A stretch of DNA of 64,000 nucleotides from Diplodia intermedia (lineage: Eukaryota > Ascomycota > Dothideomycetes > Botryosphaeriales > Botryosphaeriaceae). A program made the position numbers and the translations under genes. Numbering within the stretch: the stretch's first letter is position 1; each line of letters begins with the position of its first letter. Below the pieces are notes generated by a model that was not told the origin of the DNA, ran no database searches, and saw only the letters and a list, made by a program, of their open reading frames with translations. The DNA is taken from positions 248,001 to 312,000 of the forward strand of contig JAKEKT010000028.1 in assembly GCA_021495925.1 (NCBI GenBank). Reading direction: 5' to 3'. Below are positions 10,703-22,848 of the stretch, piece after piece.

Positions 10703-13700
10703 GCTTGCGGTTTGCGTGCGTGCGTCTCTCAGGGTTGGTGAAGGGACGGCGGGTTATGGAAAGGCGGAAGCATCGGGACGGTGGTCTTGGGTGACATGGT
10801 ATATGTGGGTAGCTCCCGGAGCGGCTGATGCTTGGGCGCTGTTCGGAGTCCGATGAGGTGGGCGGTTTAGGGTTAGTTGCCGGCCCCAACCCGTTAATTG
10901 CTGGCCGGTCCGACGCGCAAACCCTGGGCGACGCGCGACGTTGACTTTTGGGTGGCTTGTGCTCGTCGGACCTCACCATGTTCATCCTCCGCAGCAACCC
11001 TTGTCTCAACTCAGCAGCCTTTTAGGCCACCGTTACATCCTCTATTCGGATCGTGTCGCCACTAGCGTCCCACATCATCTACATAACAGTCACAGTCTGA
11101 CCGGTTGTTAAGGACCTAGGCATTCGGTCAACGGGGCTAGAAGCGCTGTCAGGGAGCATGTATTTCCGGTCCCTGGGGACTTCGGCTTCAACGGTGCATA
11201 TTTCCTGGCGGACCTCGTACTATGTAACTGTACGATGCAGCCTCGCTTCCGCTCAAATCGCTGCTTCCATGGACTTGGGATCGAGGCCCGAGGAATTCAA
11301 GGGCCTGTTATCTCCCTCAGAACTGCCAGGGACCAATGGTGGAATTGTGATGCTACAGCGCCGCCGTTCAGCTCGAGACATCCTGACATGTGATAGGAAT
11401 TTACCGCTCTGCGCACGCGCATTCTGCCATATAATGCTCACAAAACAGTGGGGTGGGATAATTCACGCCCACTCCCTGGCCTTGAGCCGTTGATACAGCC
11501 CAGCGACATCAGTATCGTTGCTGCAAAGAAGGCTCCCTGCTGCGGAAAGCTGAGAATCCCCATTCGACCGCGTCGATACTGAGGGTTTGTGTCTCGTAGA
11601 TCGCCACAACAAGCTGGCTGCCTTGCTGCAGAAGAAAGTGCTGTGCTACACTTTTCCCTTTGGTATTGACTGATGTTTCCTACCTCTTCTCGATAGCAAA
11701 GTTGCAGTCATGTTAGAATTCAAGACTCCAGCTCGGGCCGCGGTCCAATTTCCAAAGGAGAGAGAATTAAAGGAATCTCGAAGCGGGAAGCTCGAAGGAT
11801 TTGTGAGGCGAGAAGCCCAAGCCCTCGGAACGTAGTCAGCTTGAAGGGAAGGTTGGGAAGGTTCCATGCGTTATAATTATCCTCAGCTCTTGCTCCCAAA
11901 CCTTTGGAGCAGCCTAAGGTGTCAGCGGACATAAGCCCGGTAGATGGCGCAACAGCAGAATGTCAGCAACGGGATGAGGGTGCAGGCTGACCGCACCAGT
12001 CCGGGGCGTGAGCACGACATTTGCAGGGGAATGGGATGGAAAGTAAGACGATTGATCAGAGGTTGAGAGGGAAAACATTCCGCACAGCCGACGGACAGGC
12101 TTTTGCACGACGGCGAGGATGTGATTGTGACGGCGAGCGCACAGGCCGGGCTGAACATTGAAATAAGCTCGAGCTCGATGTGATGTGCGAGTGCTATGTC
12201 CACACGGTGTTCAATGTGACGGGTTTCCCTGAATTATGTGGACAACGACATGTTCATTTCCCTTCCTCCTTTGCCTTGCGAACGCCCAAAGGGCTCGGCC
12301 GGCAGCTCCTGAGTCGGGGCAAAATCGATAATGGCGAACAACGCATCTGATAAACAGTGACAGGAACGCGTGATAAGCATGTGGCTTGGTATGGACCCCA
12401 CATAGCCGTATCACCCGTGCAGACGTTGGCCAGTCAGAATCAACGTCAGCAGCGTGGTCTTCCGTTGTCCTCGTGAATGAGTCATGGGGGCAGGTCTCTG
12501 CGAGCAAGTGAGCTCTCGGCGGTTGCCGTATCGATGGCGTGGTGTTGGCTTAACATGTTGCCCCAAAGCTGGCGGATGGCTTCATGTCCGAGGCTCGGCG
12601 GCTCGGGGGATTCCCGAGGAATGATCCGACACGGACGTGTAAGCTGTGCACGAGTTTCACGTTTTTTTGACGGCGGGCGTGCTGCAAGGTGCCGCAAAAT
12701 CCAATAGACGGCGCGCGCGCCCCATATTTCTGATGTAAAAAAGCGTCGACCGGCAGCAAGAGGCCTCCACAGGGACGGAAATATCGCTCAATCAGTTGCT
12801 TGATTCCACTCCCGTCAGGGTCTGGCCGGAATGTGGTCGAGGAACGGTTGAGCAGGGCCGGGGCCGTGGTTTCACGCCTCACGTGCGCCCGGCAATGGCT
12901 GCAGGGCGTAGCCAAGAGTATAGCCGGCTGTGGTATTATAGCACACCCTCTTCGAGATGGCTGGAATGGGTGTCTGCGGCTTGGCGGCTGGAATGGGCAT
13001 ATCCGGTCGATCCGCAGATTGGTGGGCCTCCTGCTTTTCTGGTGTGCAGTAAGAAGCGCCGATAGACCAGCGAGTCGAGATCCGCGAGCTCCGCACATGA
13101 TAGTGGCACATCCAGCTTCTCCGCATGGTCTGCCCTGCCACTGCAGCCGGGAACGATCCCCCCGGCCAATCAGCAGCGGAGGCACACCTCACAAACACAG
13201 CAATTGGAGCCACATACGTTACCGGGTATTTATGGAAATGGCCGCGCAGGGAAAGGATCATTGTGGACGTGTACAACCATTGTCCCAGCAACGGTCGAGC
13301 CGGGCCAAGGCAGCGCTTTCCTGCCTGAGCCGCTGGCTGCACTCGCCGTCAGGCAGCACGCGAGGCCGCCAGCGCGGGGTAGCAGTGCCAGCGGCTGTCC
13401 TCGACGGCCACCAGGCAGAGCTGGACGTCCGGCGCTGGGGAGGACCAAGTCCCTGAGTGGGGTTTGGACACTGCAGGTACGGATGACGAGTTCATTGGCA
13501 GGCATGTAAGCAATGACGAGCAAGCGCATGCTGCTGCACCCCGAGGCGGGCAGCCTGTTCGAGATAAGAACGGTGCGGCGGGCTGCGGTCCCCGGGCACG
13601 CCAGAGGCCGCCGCCGTCGCAGCCGCAGCCGCAGATGCAGACGCAGACGCAGATGCAGATGCAGACGGCGGCGCGGCGGCGGTGAGGTTGTTGCGGAGGC

Positions 13701-14450
13701 GGTCGTCGTATGACGATGGGGCGACGGGCACGAGGGCTTGCGGCGGGCGGGCTGCAGATTCACACGAGAAGACGATCAGTCGCTGGCCGCGAGCAATCCC
13801 TGCTGGCGCGCGCGGATCGGCGAGACGGGAGCGCGGCGTGCGACGGCGAGGCAGCGACGGCGAGAGGTGTGGGCTGGCTCGTCGTGCCTGGCGCGCCATC
13901 GGGGCGCGGTGAGGGAGCGTGCTGGACGAGGGCGCAGTCAGTTTCGCAGGCCATGCCATCCGATGCGGCGCTTTGTTTTAGTGCTGCGCGCCGCAGACCC
14001 ACCGCACATGACCCTGCTAGTGCCGCACCAGCCGTTGTTCAAGACTCCAGTGCACCGTTCAACCTGCTCGTCCGCCCACGGACCCCGCTGGGCGCCGCTC
14101 TGCCGCCAGTGTGCTCGACCTCCCAGAAACCGCCCGCCTGCAACCACCGCACGCCCGACACGCTCTTTTCCCACCAGCGAACCCCCGGGCCATGCCCCGA
14201 CCCTGCTGAGCGCGCCGCCAACATCCACCCACGCCTCCGACCTGCCCGTGCCCTGCGCCGTATCGTCCTAGGCGCGCCCGAACCGCGCCCCGACGCCCCC
14301 CAATTCCGCCCATCGCGACTCCCGCCATGATGGTCGGCTGCTCCACTGTCGCATAACTGCTAGTGTTGCCTGCCTTGCCCGCGGCGCGGCCTGCCGCGAC
14401 GGGTAGAGCGGTGGCCCGCCCATTCCCCCGACGCTCGACACACCAGAGCC
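10703..14450. other. gene-empty interval upstream of rim15
   Basis: This 3.7-kb stretch is the longest in the window without a gene I can support. Short frames exist on both strands but none shows family motifs or a consistent exon chain. The 3' kilobase (about 13.3-14.45 kb) is very GC-rich and is probably promoter and long 5' leader of the Rim15 gene, as expected for a regulatory kinase. A small lineage-specific gene or non-coding RNA cannot be excluded. Confidence 0.4.
13617..13667. repeat. imperfect hexanucleotide array, unit GCAGAC/GCAGAT
   Basis: A run of GCAGCC, GCAGAT and GCAGAC units sits about 0.8 kb upstream of the Rim15 start codon. Its period of six is visible by eye. It is probably a length-variable microsatellite in the promoter or leader. 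Confidence 0.75.
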
Positions 14451-17400
14451 ATGGACGACCCTCAGCACCCGCCGCTGGCGCCGCCGAAAGTCACAGCCTT
14501 GAGGCTGGGGGCTTTGAATCCACACAACCCGAAGGTGCCCATGGAGAGAACCGTCAGCCAAAACATCCGCGACGAAATGCAAGAGCTCAAGGAGGCCGCC
14601 GAGCAGACGCTCAATGTGCTCGTGGACCTCAACCTGGACGGCACCATTCGCTCCGTCAGCCCCTCGTGGCGCGAGGTCGTGGGCTCCGAGCCCGACGCGG
14701 TCATTGGGAAGCCCATCGACGACATGCTCTTGGGCAACAAGCGTGCGTTTACCGACGTTGTGGACAACATGCGCCAAGACGATGCCCGAAGCCGCGTCAT
14801 TCGGTTTTCCATGAAGATGGGTCCCTTTTCGAAGCTGAGGCCCAAGCCAACCCCGCCTGACGCACCCGCTGGAGACGACGTCGAGGCTAGCCGTCCCGAA
14901 GAAGAATCCGAGCAAATACTGAACCTCGAGGCCCAAGGAATCATGTCCTACAATCCCGCCTCGGGTGATGACTGCCACGTAGGTCCCTCCCTGCTGGTCG
15001 GTCCTAAATTTACTATACTGATCTGCCTTAGACCATGTGGATGATGCGACCTTCCGTGGTTCGGGAGGTGACAATTGACCTTCCCGAGATTCTGGTCGAG
15101 TCTCTTGGGGTTGGAGCCGAGGTGCTTGCACGCTATCTGACCGAACTAGCAGAAGCCGGAACAGGCGATCCCTCCTCCCATCCTCCACCGCCTCCCGTGC
15201 TGTGTCGCATCTGCGAGCGCCATATCACCCCGTGGTGGTTCGAGAAACACACCGACCTCTGTTTGCAAGAGCACAAGGCGGAGATGGAGGTGCAAATGGC
15301 TCAGGAAGCTCTTACTGACCACCGCAACGCAATCGTCAAAGTTTTGGACGCTCTGGAAGCAAGCTCGCAACGCCAGACCCGGGCTGCCGCCGGAGACGCC
15401 AATCAGCCCATTGCCGGACCCCCTCCGGAGTACAAAGGACTCGCCATATCCCCCGCTTCGACCCCCTCGTCCGGCGTCTCTTCAGGAAGGGCGTCACCCG
15501 CTTCACCGCCTTCGCGTTCTCGAGACCGCTCAACCGGTCTGGGCCACCGTAGAGCCAGGTCTTTTGCGGTCAGGAGACCTCTATCGAGGATTGTCGAGCT
15601 GGTACTGGATCTTTGTGACACCGCTCTGGAAATCAACACGCCCGCCATCAAGGATACCCGCGGCCAACTGTCTACGGAACTGAGGACGCAGTCGCCCCAG
15701 TCGGAAAACCGCATATCGCAAGTGCTCCAGTGGCAGTCCCCAAACATGGGGGCCAACGAAGGAGAGCAAGGCTTGTCGGCTCTTTGTGAAGACACCGCCA
15801 GGTATTGCAGGGCGAAGGTGGATGCAATCTTCCGGTACCGCAGGATTCTGGAGTATTCGGAACGCATTCGCGTCGAGTTTGAAGTTTTGGTGCAGGAGTG
15901 TGTCGAGGCCGCAATAAGCAAGGCTGCAAGTATCGCTCGCGGCGAGCTGAGCGACTCAACAGATACTTCTGACACTGCTAGCCAGCCAGACGAGACCCCT
16001 ACTGAGGGCGAACCCCCTGATTGTCCGCAGGAAGAAGGCATGTTCTCCTGTTCACTAGAAAACCCGTCCGCCATGAGCCAGGCTTTCCGGAGCGCTTCCG
16101 AAATATCCCTAGCCTCGTCCTCTCACCTGGATCGCCGTCCTTCATCAGCAGCCACGTCGACTAGGTCTAGCAGCCCCCGCGGCAGCCAGACGCCTCGATC
16201 GCATGTAGGGGCAATGAACATCGTGTCCCACAGCAAGAGAACGTCGATGCACCTCGAAAGTGATGCCGGAGCCGATAGTGACAGTAGCGTCAGGTCTTCG
16301 GTCTTGTCTGGGCCACGAAGAGCCGATTCACCGGGCTCCGAGGTGAGTCTCAGCAGAGTTGCAAGCTCTCGCGAGCGCAAGCGGAGGAGCCTCATACTCC
16401 CCAGCGTCATGTCAAGTAGGCAGCAGTCTCCTGCCAGAGCTGGCATGCAGCCGCCACCTTCGCCCCTTAGAATGAAAGGACGTATATCAATAGGGCCAGA
16501 CGGTATACACTCTCCCATCACTTCTCCCGTCCTATCGACCAGCGATTTCTCTTCTCCCGCTCTTGCGGCATATCCGATCCACCACCATCGACGGCAATCC
16601 TCGACTGCCGGGTCCGACATCGCCAAACCTCCCGTTTCTCCGCGGTTGATCCCGAGCAGTAATCCTCAACCAAGGGCAGTGCCGCCTTCCATCAAAGATT
16701 TCGAGATCATCAAACCAATCAGCAAAGGTGCTTTTGGTAGCGTTTACCTTTCGAAGAAGAAGTCCACAGGTGACTATTTTGCCATCAAGGTGCTCAAAAA
16801 GGCAGACATGGTCGCGAAAAACCAAGTCACCAATGTCAAGGCTGAGAGAGCCATCATGATGTGGCAAGGCGAGAGCGATTTCGTCGCAAAGCTGTACTGG
16901 ACATTCTCCAGCAAGGACTACCTCTATCTTGTGATGGAATATCTCAATGGCGGCGACTGCGCGTCGTTGATCAAGGTCCTTGGTGCTCTTCCGGAGGATT
17001 GGGCAAAGAAATATTTGGCGGAAGTTGTACTTGGCGTAGAGCATCTCCACAGTCGTGGCATTGTCCACCGCGATCTGAAGCCGGACAATCTCTTGATTGA
17101 CCAAAAGGGCCACCTCAAACTGACTGACTTTGGTCTGTCTCGTATGGGTTTGATCGGCAGACAGAAGAGAGCGCTCAATAGCAAGTCTGATGAACAAGCA
17201 CCCGATCTTCTCAAAGGAGGGCCTTTTCATCGCGCGCTGTCCGTTACCTCTTCCAGGTCTGCTTCTTTCGACGCCCAAGGGTCTCAACACTCGCCCCAGC
17301 ACACCCCGTCTCTTATGCCTGCTAGCGGTGATCTCAACCAACCATCCTACTTCAGCCTTTCCAAGGAGCCAGCCCGTGAACTATCACGCCGGACCTCGAA

Positions 17401-20332
17401 CAACCGCAGCGACAGCGGAGATAGCGACGCCCTCCAGAACATGTTCCGCCGCTTTTCCATCGCCGACGATGCTGTCAGTGGCCAACGCCGGTCCCCCATC
17501 GACGAAGAGGTGTACATGAGCGAAGACGGTGGTTCACCGGATCCCTACGCTCTTCAGCCAACGGTTAGCCATTCCAGCGCTGCACACAATGCAAACCCCC
17601 CTCAGAACTCTGGTATGCTACCTCCTCCTTTGGCTCTGTTCGATCCTGAAGACAGCAACCGTCGATTTGTCGGCACGCCCGACTACCTTGCCCCTGAGAC
17701 AATCAACGGAAGCGGCCAAGATGAAGTCAGCGATTGGTGGTCACTTGGGTGTATTCTGTTCGAGTGTCTTTACGGGTACCCTCCATTCCACGCCGAAAGT
17801 CCGGACGAGGTGTTCCAGAATATCTTGGAACGTAAGATTGACTGGCCGCCGGAAGATGAGTACGAGGTTTCAGAGGAGGCCACAGACTTGATGAACCGCC
17901 TAATGTGCACCGATCCAAGGAAGAGACTTGGTGCCAACATTGATGACAAATTCTCTTGCGGAGGCGAGGAGATCAGGAACCATCCGTGGTTCGCTGATAC
18001 CAATTGGGACTCGTTGCGTGACGATGAGGCGTCTTTCGTGCCTGCTTCCGAGAACCCAGAAGACACGGAGTACTTTGATGCAAGAGGAGCAACGATGCAG
18101 AACTTTGCTGCAGAGTTTGAAGACCAGGCCGTATCTTCGGCTGGGACCCCTGGTGCGGACTACCATGACAGGCCTCATGATGCGTTGTCACGCGTGCGCT
18201 CTCAGGTCCAAGTCAATTCAGTCAAGAGGAGCTTGATGCCACTGCACATTCCGCCACATGTACGAGAGGGTAGAAGCAGGCGACTCAGCGAGCCCATGGC
18301 GACGGACGATTTCGGTGCATTTGCATTCAAAAATCTGCCTGTTCTCGAGAAGGCGAACAAGGATGTCATCCAGAAGCTTCGTGCAGAAGCCATGCAAGCC
18401 CAAAGCAAGGCTCCGTCAACAGCGACGTCCCCCTCCGTCACTTCGCCGACCCCTTCGCTTGAATCCAGTCCGATGGTGCCGATGCCATTAAAGAGGACAC
18501 ACTCAACTACTGGAAAGGGCGGCCGGCCTGCATCGCCTTCCGTCAGCCAGGTCAGCTCTTCTCCTAGTCGCGCATCTCAGCCTTCGTCGCCCCTGCTTGT
18601 GTCGTTCAGCACGGGGCAAAACCATGAACGCAGGAAGACTTCCAGCGGAACTTCGTCATTATCTCATCAACCCAGCAACACAAGTACGACCAGCAGTTCC
18701 CTCCAGCCTGGAAGCTTTTTCGAGCCGAAGTTGGCCGGTAAACCCGCCAAAACGCCAGGTGTCCCGGTTCCTGCGGAGAAATCAAGCGCCATCACGCAGG
18801 CACGGCAGAACAGTCTCCCTCCTGGAGCGGTATCTTCTCCTAGAGCTCGCTCGCAGACTTTGGATTCCCAGGATGGCGACTTTGCATCTAGCCAGCACAA
18901 GAGACGAAGCCAGGTTTTGGACGTTTCACCGTCATCATCTGATACGGAAGAGTCACGTCAGAAGGCTCTTCTTCGAGTACACCGCCGCCGACAGAGTTCC
19001 CGCCGGATGTCTCACATTGCAGCAGACGGGCCTTACTTCAGGCCCTTGGACATCCTCATCTGTGAGGACCATCCCGTGTCGCGTCTGGTTATGGAAAAGC
19101 TGTTGGAAAAGCTGCGTTGTCGCGCGATCAAGGTCCAGACGGGACCGGAAGCGATGCGCTATGCCATGAGTGAAGTCAAGTTCGACATCATCATGATGGA
19201 GTATCGGCTTCCACAAGTCAACGGAGCTGATGTCGCTCGCATGATCCGAGAAACCAAGAACGCCAACAGCCACACGCCAATTGTTGCCGTCACTGGATAC
19301 CTCAAAGAGCTACAAGCACCTCACCATTTCGATGCGTTGATCGAAAAGCCTCCGACCATTGCCAAATTAACGGAGGTGATTGGACGACTATGCCAATGGA
19401 AATCCCCACCGCCAAACTGGACTCCGTCAATGCTGACGTCGGTCGTTCCGTCCAATCTCCGCCAAGAGACTTCGCGGATGGAAGATAGCCCAACGTCGAA
19501 CTCATCCAGCTTTGCCGCAATGCCGTCGGGCAGTTACCGAGGCTCCAGTCGCGAGGACTCCATCAGTTCAAGCTTCTTTGGAGACAATGAGAACAAAAAC
19601 GATGAAGTTGCCGTGGTCATTGACCGCCAGCCAACCGACGACTGGAGAGATCGTGACATGGCCCACGCGTTTGGTGGACTGGGAATATCCGACGAACCAG
19701 CCGTTGCTAAAGATGCAAAAGATGCAAAGAACCTCCTAGCAATTCCGACAACCGTTCCTCTTCGCCAGGAGGCCTCGGCGCCCGCTGCCATGGAGCATAC
19801 TCCGCACACCCCGGTCCGTAAGCAGAGGTCTTCCGAGCAAATCAATGCCAAGCGGCGCTCGCTGGAGAACAAGAAACATGAGTCGGCCGAGTCTGGCGAT
19901 GATGAAGACGAAGAGTTGGGAAACTCACAGACAAGGACGAAGAGTCCCAAAGGTAGGACACGAGGCTCTTCGAAACTCGGTCTTGAGATGATGCGTACGA
20001 ACAGCCATGGTAGCGTCGTGTCAGTAGAGGAGATGGCGGCGGTGGACAGCCTGAGTGCTTCGCCTCCACCGGCAATCTCCGAGGAACAGTGCATCGACGA
20101 TTCGCAGGCCGAGGCGGCGCCGGTGACGCCTGCGAAGATGGAAGATGAAATGGAACAGCCCGAGAAGGCAAGTTTAACCATCACGCCTCCGGAGATGCTC
20201 CCTCATCTGCCGGGAAACGCGGTTAAGGAGATCGAAATGGATACAGACGCCACGCCGAAGGCCTCGCACACGGAGCCTGATCCAGATCCTACGCCGAAGG
20301 CATCCACATCTCCATCCCGAAACCGAGAGTAG
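14451..20332 (+). CDS. rim15: Rim15-type PAS / AGC protein kinase with receiver domain
   Basis: Two exons, 14451-14978 and 15032-20332, give 1942 residues. Domains in order are: a PAS-like region (about 50-130, with LNVLVDLNLDGTIRSVS); a zinc-binding motif CRICERHITPWWFEKHTDLC (about 233-252); a kinase domain from FEIIKPISKGAFGSVYLSK (about 732) with HRDLKPDNLL and LTDFGLSRMG (about 874); then a Ser-rich insertion of about 170 residues before GTPDYLAPE (about 1057), the split-kinase layout of Rim15/Cek1/Greatwall. The C-terminus carries a receiver-like domain (about 1515-1640). In it the usual phospho-acceptor Asp is replaced by Glu (IIMMEYRLPQVNGAD). In yeast, Rim15 integrates TOR, PKA and Pho85 signals and drives quiescence through the endosulfines. 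Long Ser/Pro-rich linkers are expected phosphorylation targets. Confidence 0.93.
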
Positions 20333-21385
20333 ACGAGCGTTCAAAGTATGACCTAACAAATTGGCTCCCTCCACAACCATGATTCTATTCTTAGCGCTCC
20401 GTGGAGCGTTCAACCCTTAGCCAGCAGCCTCTTCAGATTGTCAAGGCTGCCCCTTTCGTTCATTATATACCTTCGCAAGTTTCCTTCAAAATGAGTACCC
20501 AAAGTTTTTTCTTCGTTGATAGCAAGCGAGGAGTTGGTGGCCACAAGTCCGAATCTTTCCTTCGTGTTCTTTCTCACCTCAATTGGAGACTGTAGCGGGC
20601 AGCTGTACTTTTCTTTCGCCTCTGGGAGTTCTTTGGGAAAGGATGGCAGCGCAGACCATCGAGAGTCAGAATGGTGGTTTGCTGGGTGGCGGAAAAACGG
20701 TCGCGCTTTCGACGGTGCTTTCAAGTGTACAATTCCTGCAAAGCAACGGTGACATCAGATTGCAAAAAAAAAAGAAACAAACAAACAGCCCTCAGCTGAG
20801 TCAGCAGACGGGACAAAAAAGCATTCTTGTTTTCTATCAACCGAAGACCAACACGCATTTCGTTGCTTCCTGTGTAGTTTGATGTTGGATCAGCGCGTCC
20901 GGTAAGCAGGATGAAGGCAAGACAGGGACCCGGATTGTAGATATCACCCTTCTCATGGGAGGCAGAGCTCTGAATCAAAGTCAACCGCGCGTCCTGCGGT
21001 GCGCTCGACACATCCTACCAGATACAAGTGCTAGATTGTGTGGTGAGCATGGGTGCTGTTGTGTTGGAACGCACACTTTTTGTCTGTTCTATTTTTTCCC
21101 TTTCCCTTCTTTTCTGGCCGTAAGCCCTGCCGATGGATCCCCGCCCAATCACGCCAGACCAACAATGGGGATGCCTCCTCGGTCATTGTCGAACCAACTT
21201 TTGAGTAGTGAGGCGGACTGCCGCGCGAGCCGGCATCAACGTCATGCCCGTCTGCAAGCAGCCTGCAACGTAGCGCTGCAGTTTTTCTCGGAACAGCAGT
21301 GCTCCGCCGCAGATCGTCGCGCGCAGTGCCGCCGAGCCTAGCAAACAGAGCTTGACATTCCCTGCTCCCATCCGCCGCGAGAGGG
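20333..21385. other. convergent 3' regions of rim15 and rpb4
   Basis: About 1 kb between two stop codons that face each other, so it holds two 3' UTRs and terminators. An A-rich run (about 20763-20790) and T-rich tracts near 21080-21120 fit this. No gene seen. Confidence 0.5.
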
Positions 21386-21882
21386 CTATTCGGAGAAATG
21401 GCGCAGGCGGCTAATCTCGGTGAGCAGCTGCTGCAGGTCCTGGTCGGAGATCTTGTCCTGAAGCGAAGGGACGAGGGTCTTGGCCTCGTCGGCAGTCTCG
21501 CAGCATAGAGTGCCTGGGGGTGGGCAGGCATGTCAGCGCTAGGGCGGCGGGAACAACTAGAGGGAGACGGGGAAGGCGCACCGAGCTGGGAGCGTTCAAA
21601 GCCGGCCAGGTCGTTGCGGGTGCGCAGCAGGTTGTCGATGGAGTCGCAGTCCTCGCGGTCCTTGAAGCGCGAGAAGACGTCGAGGTAGGCGCGCATCTTG
21701 GTGAGGGTCTCGGTCTCGTTGAGGGCAATCTTGTGCTTCTTGCGGTGCTCGACGATGGCGTCGATGATCAGACGCGCCTCGGAGAGGGTGAGGGTGGTGA
21801 CGTTCTGGAACTCGCCCAGCTTGAGCTCGACACCAGCCTCCTCGTCGCCGGCGGCGTCGCCGCGGCCGCGTCGCGCAGACAT
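21386..21882 (-). CDS. rpb4: RNA polymerase II subunit RPB4
   Basis: Two exons, 21882-21582 and 21513-21386, give 142 residues, a normal length for Rpb4. The start MSARRGRGDAAGDEEAG is followed by ELKLGEFQNVTTLTLSEARL and VEHRKKHKIALNETETLTKM, characteristic of the Rpb4/C17 family. After the 68-nt intron the C-terminal HRDC-like helical part reads LGTLCCETADEAKTLVPSL and ends RLRHFSE. Rpb4 pairs with Rpb7 to form the stalk of Pol II and contributes to initiation, elongation and mRNA export or decay. It diverges from lrg1, with 966 bp between start codons. Confidence 0.94.
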
Positions 21883-22848
21883 TGGGCGGGTGCGGAGGGT
21901 GGAGGGGTGGAGGTCGGGCGGGCGAGGCGGAGGCTGCGGCGGAGGACGCGGCGGGTGGTTGCGGTTGCGGTTGCGGTTGCAGTGTGCTGGCTGGGGCGGT
22001 GGAGCTATGCCGTCAGACGCGGCGGAGGGGATGGGATGGTGAGGGCGGAGAAACGCGGCCACGGCGCAGGGCAGGCGGAGGGCGATAGGGCGTCGCGCAG
22101 CACATGGCGCTGAGTAGCACACGGCGCGGGCGCGCTCTCTCGCGCAGTCAGTCTCTGGCGCTGTCGCGCTGCGATCAACACGCCTGCCGCTCAAGCACGG
22201 GGCCATCCAATCTACGACCAAGCGGCCCCCAGGGCCTCCTCTCGCAGCACTCACCTCCCGCAAGCCCCCCGTAACTAACACCACCGCCATCCACTCCACC
22301 CGCATCCCCCCAGCAGCCCGCCCGCCCGCTCTCGCCCGCGCCCAGCCCTGCCCTCGTCGACCGAGAGAGCGAGAGGCCTACCGCGCCGCTGTTGCATGGC
22401 GGCGAGCGTCTCGTCGCGCTGCCACTCCCAAGTTGCGTTTCAGCCTCTCGTCCGCTTCCCTTTCCCCTGCAGGGATCGAGCACCCGCTGCCGCTGCCGCT
22501 GCCGCTGCCGACACCACCGCGCCCAAACCCCAGGCCTCTCGCCGCATGCTGTGGACGGCGAGCTGAGCAGCCCGCATCACCACCCACAGCCCCCCCGCGC
22601 TGCCCCCGACTCAAGCACATCCCAGCTCAGCCCAGCAGCAACCGCAATAGCGCCCGCTCAGAGCGCCCCAGAGCGCCGCGCCCGCGCCGTGCCCGCCACG
22701 CCTGCTCGACCCAACCCCCGAGTGCCAGGAACCTCCGCCCTGAGAGCGCCCTCGCGACCGCCCGCGTCCCCCGTCTCCTCCCCCGCCCGCCCGCCCGCCC
22801 ACGCGCCCCTCCCGTCGCCGCACGACACGAGGTCTTGGGGATCCGGCC
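21883..22848. promoter_or_regulatory. GC-rich divergent region between rpb4 and lrg1
   Basis: The start codons of two genes face apart across 966 bp. The interval is extremely GC-rich, with short arrays such as repeated GCGGTT (about 21957-21980) and CCGCTG (22484-22510). I see no TATA box. Frames seen here on both strands are compositional and not supported as genes. Confidence 0.5.
22484..22510. repeat. CCGCTG hexanucleotide repeat
   Basis: Four perfect tandem copies of CCGCTG plus a partial copy lie in the leader region of lrg1. Confidence 0.85.

Noticed and set aside
12550..13456. Overlapping 150-220-codon frames on both strands upstream of rim15
   Set aside because: Arg/Pro/Ala-rich, mutually overlapping, no family motif and no consistent splice chain.
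21031..22305. A 424-codon minus-strand frame spanning rpb4 and its leader
   Set aside because: It reads through the rpb4 intron and 5' leader. The spliced 142-residue RPB4 explains the conserved part, and the rest is GC-repeat composition.
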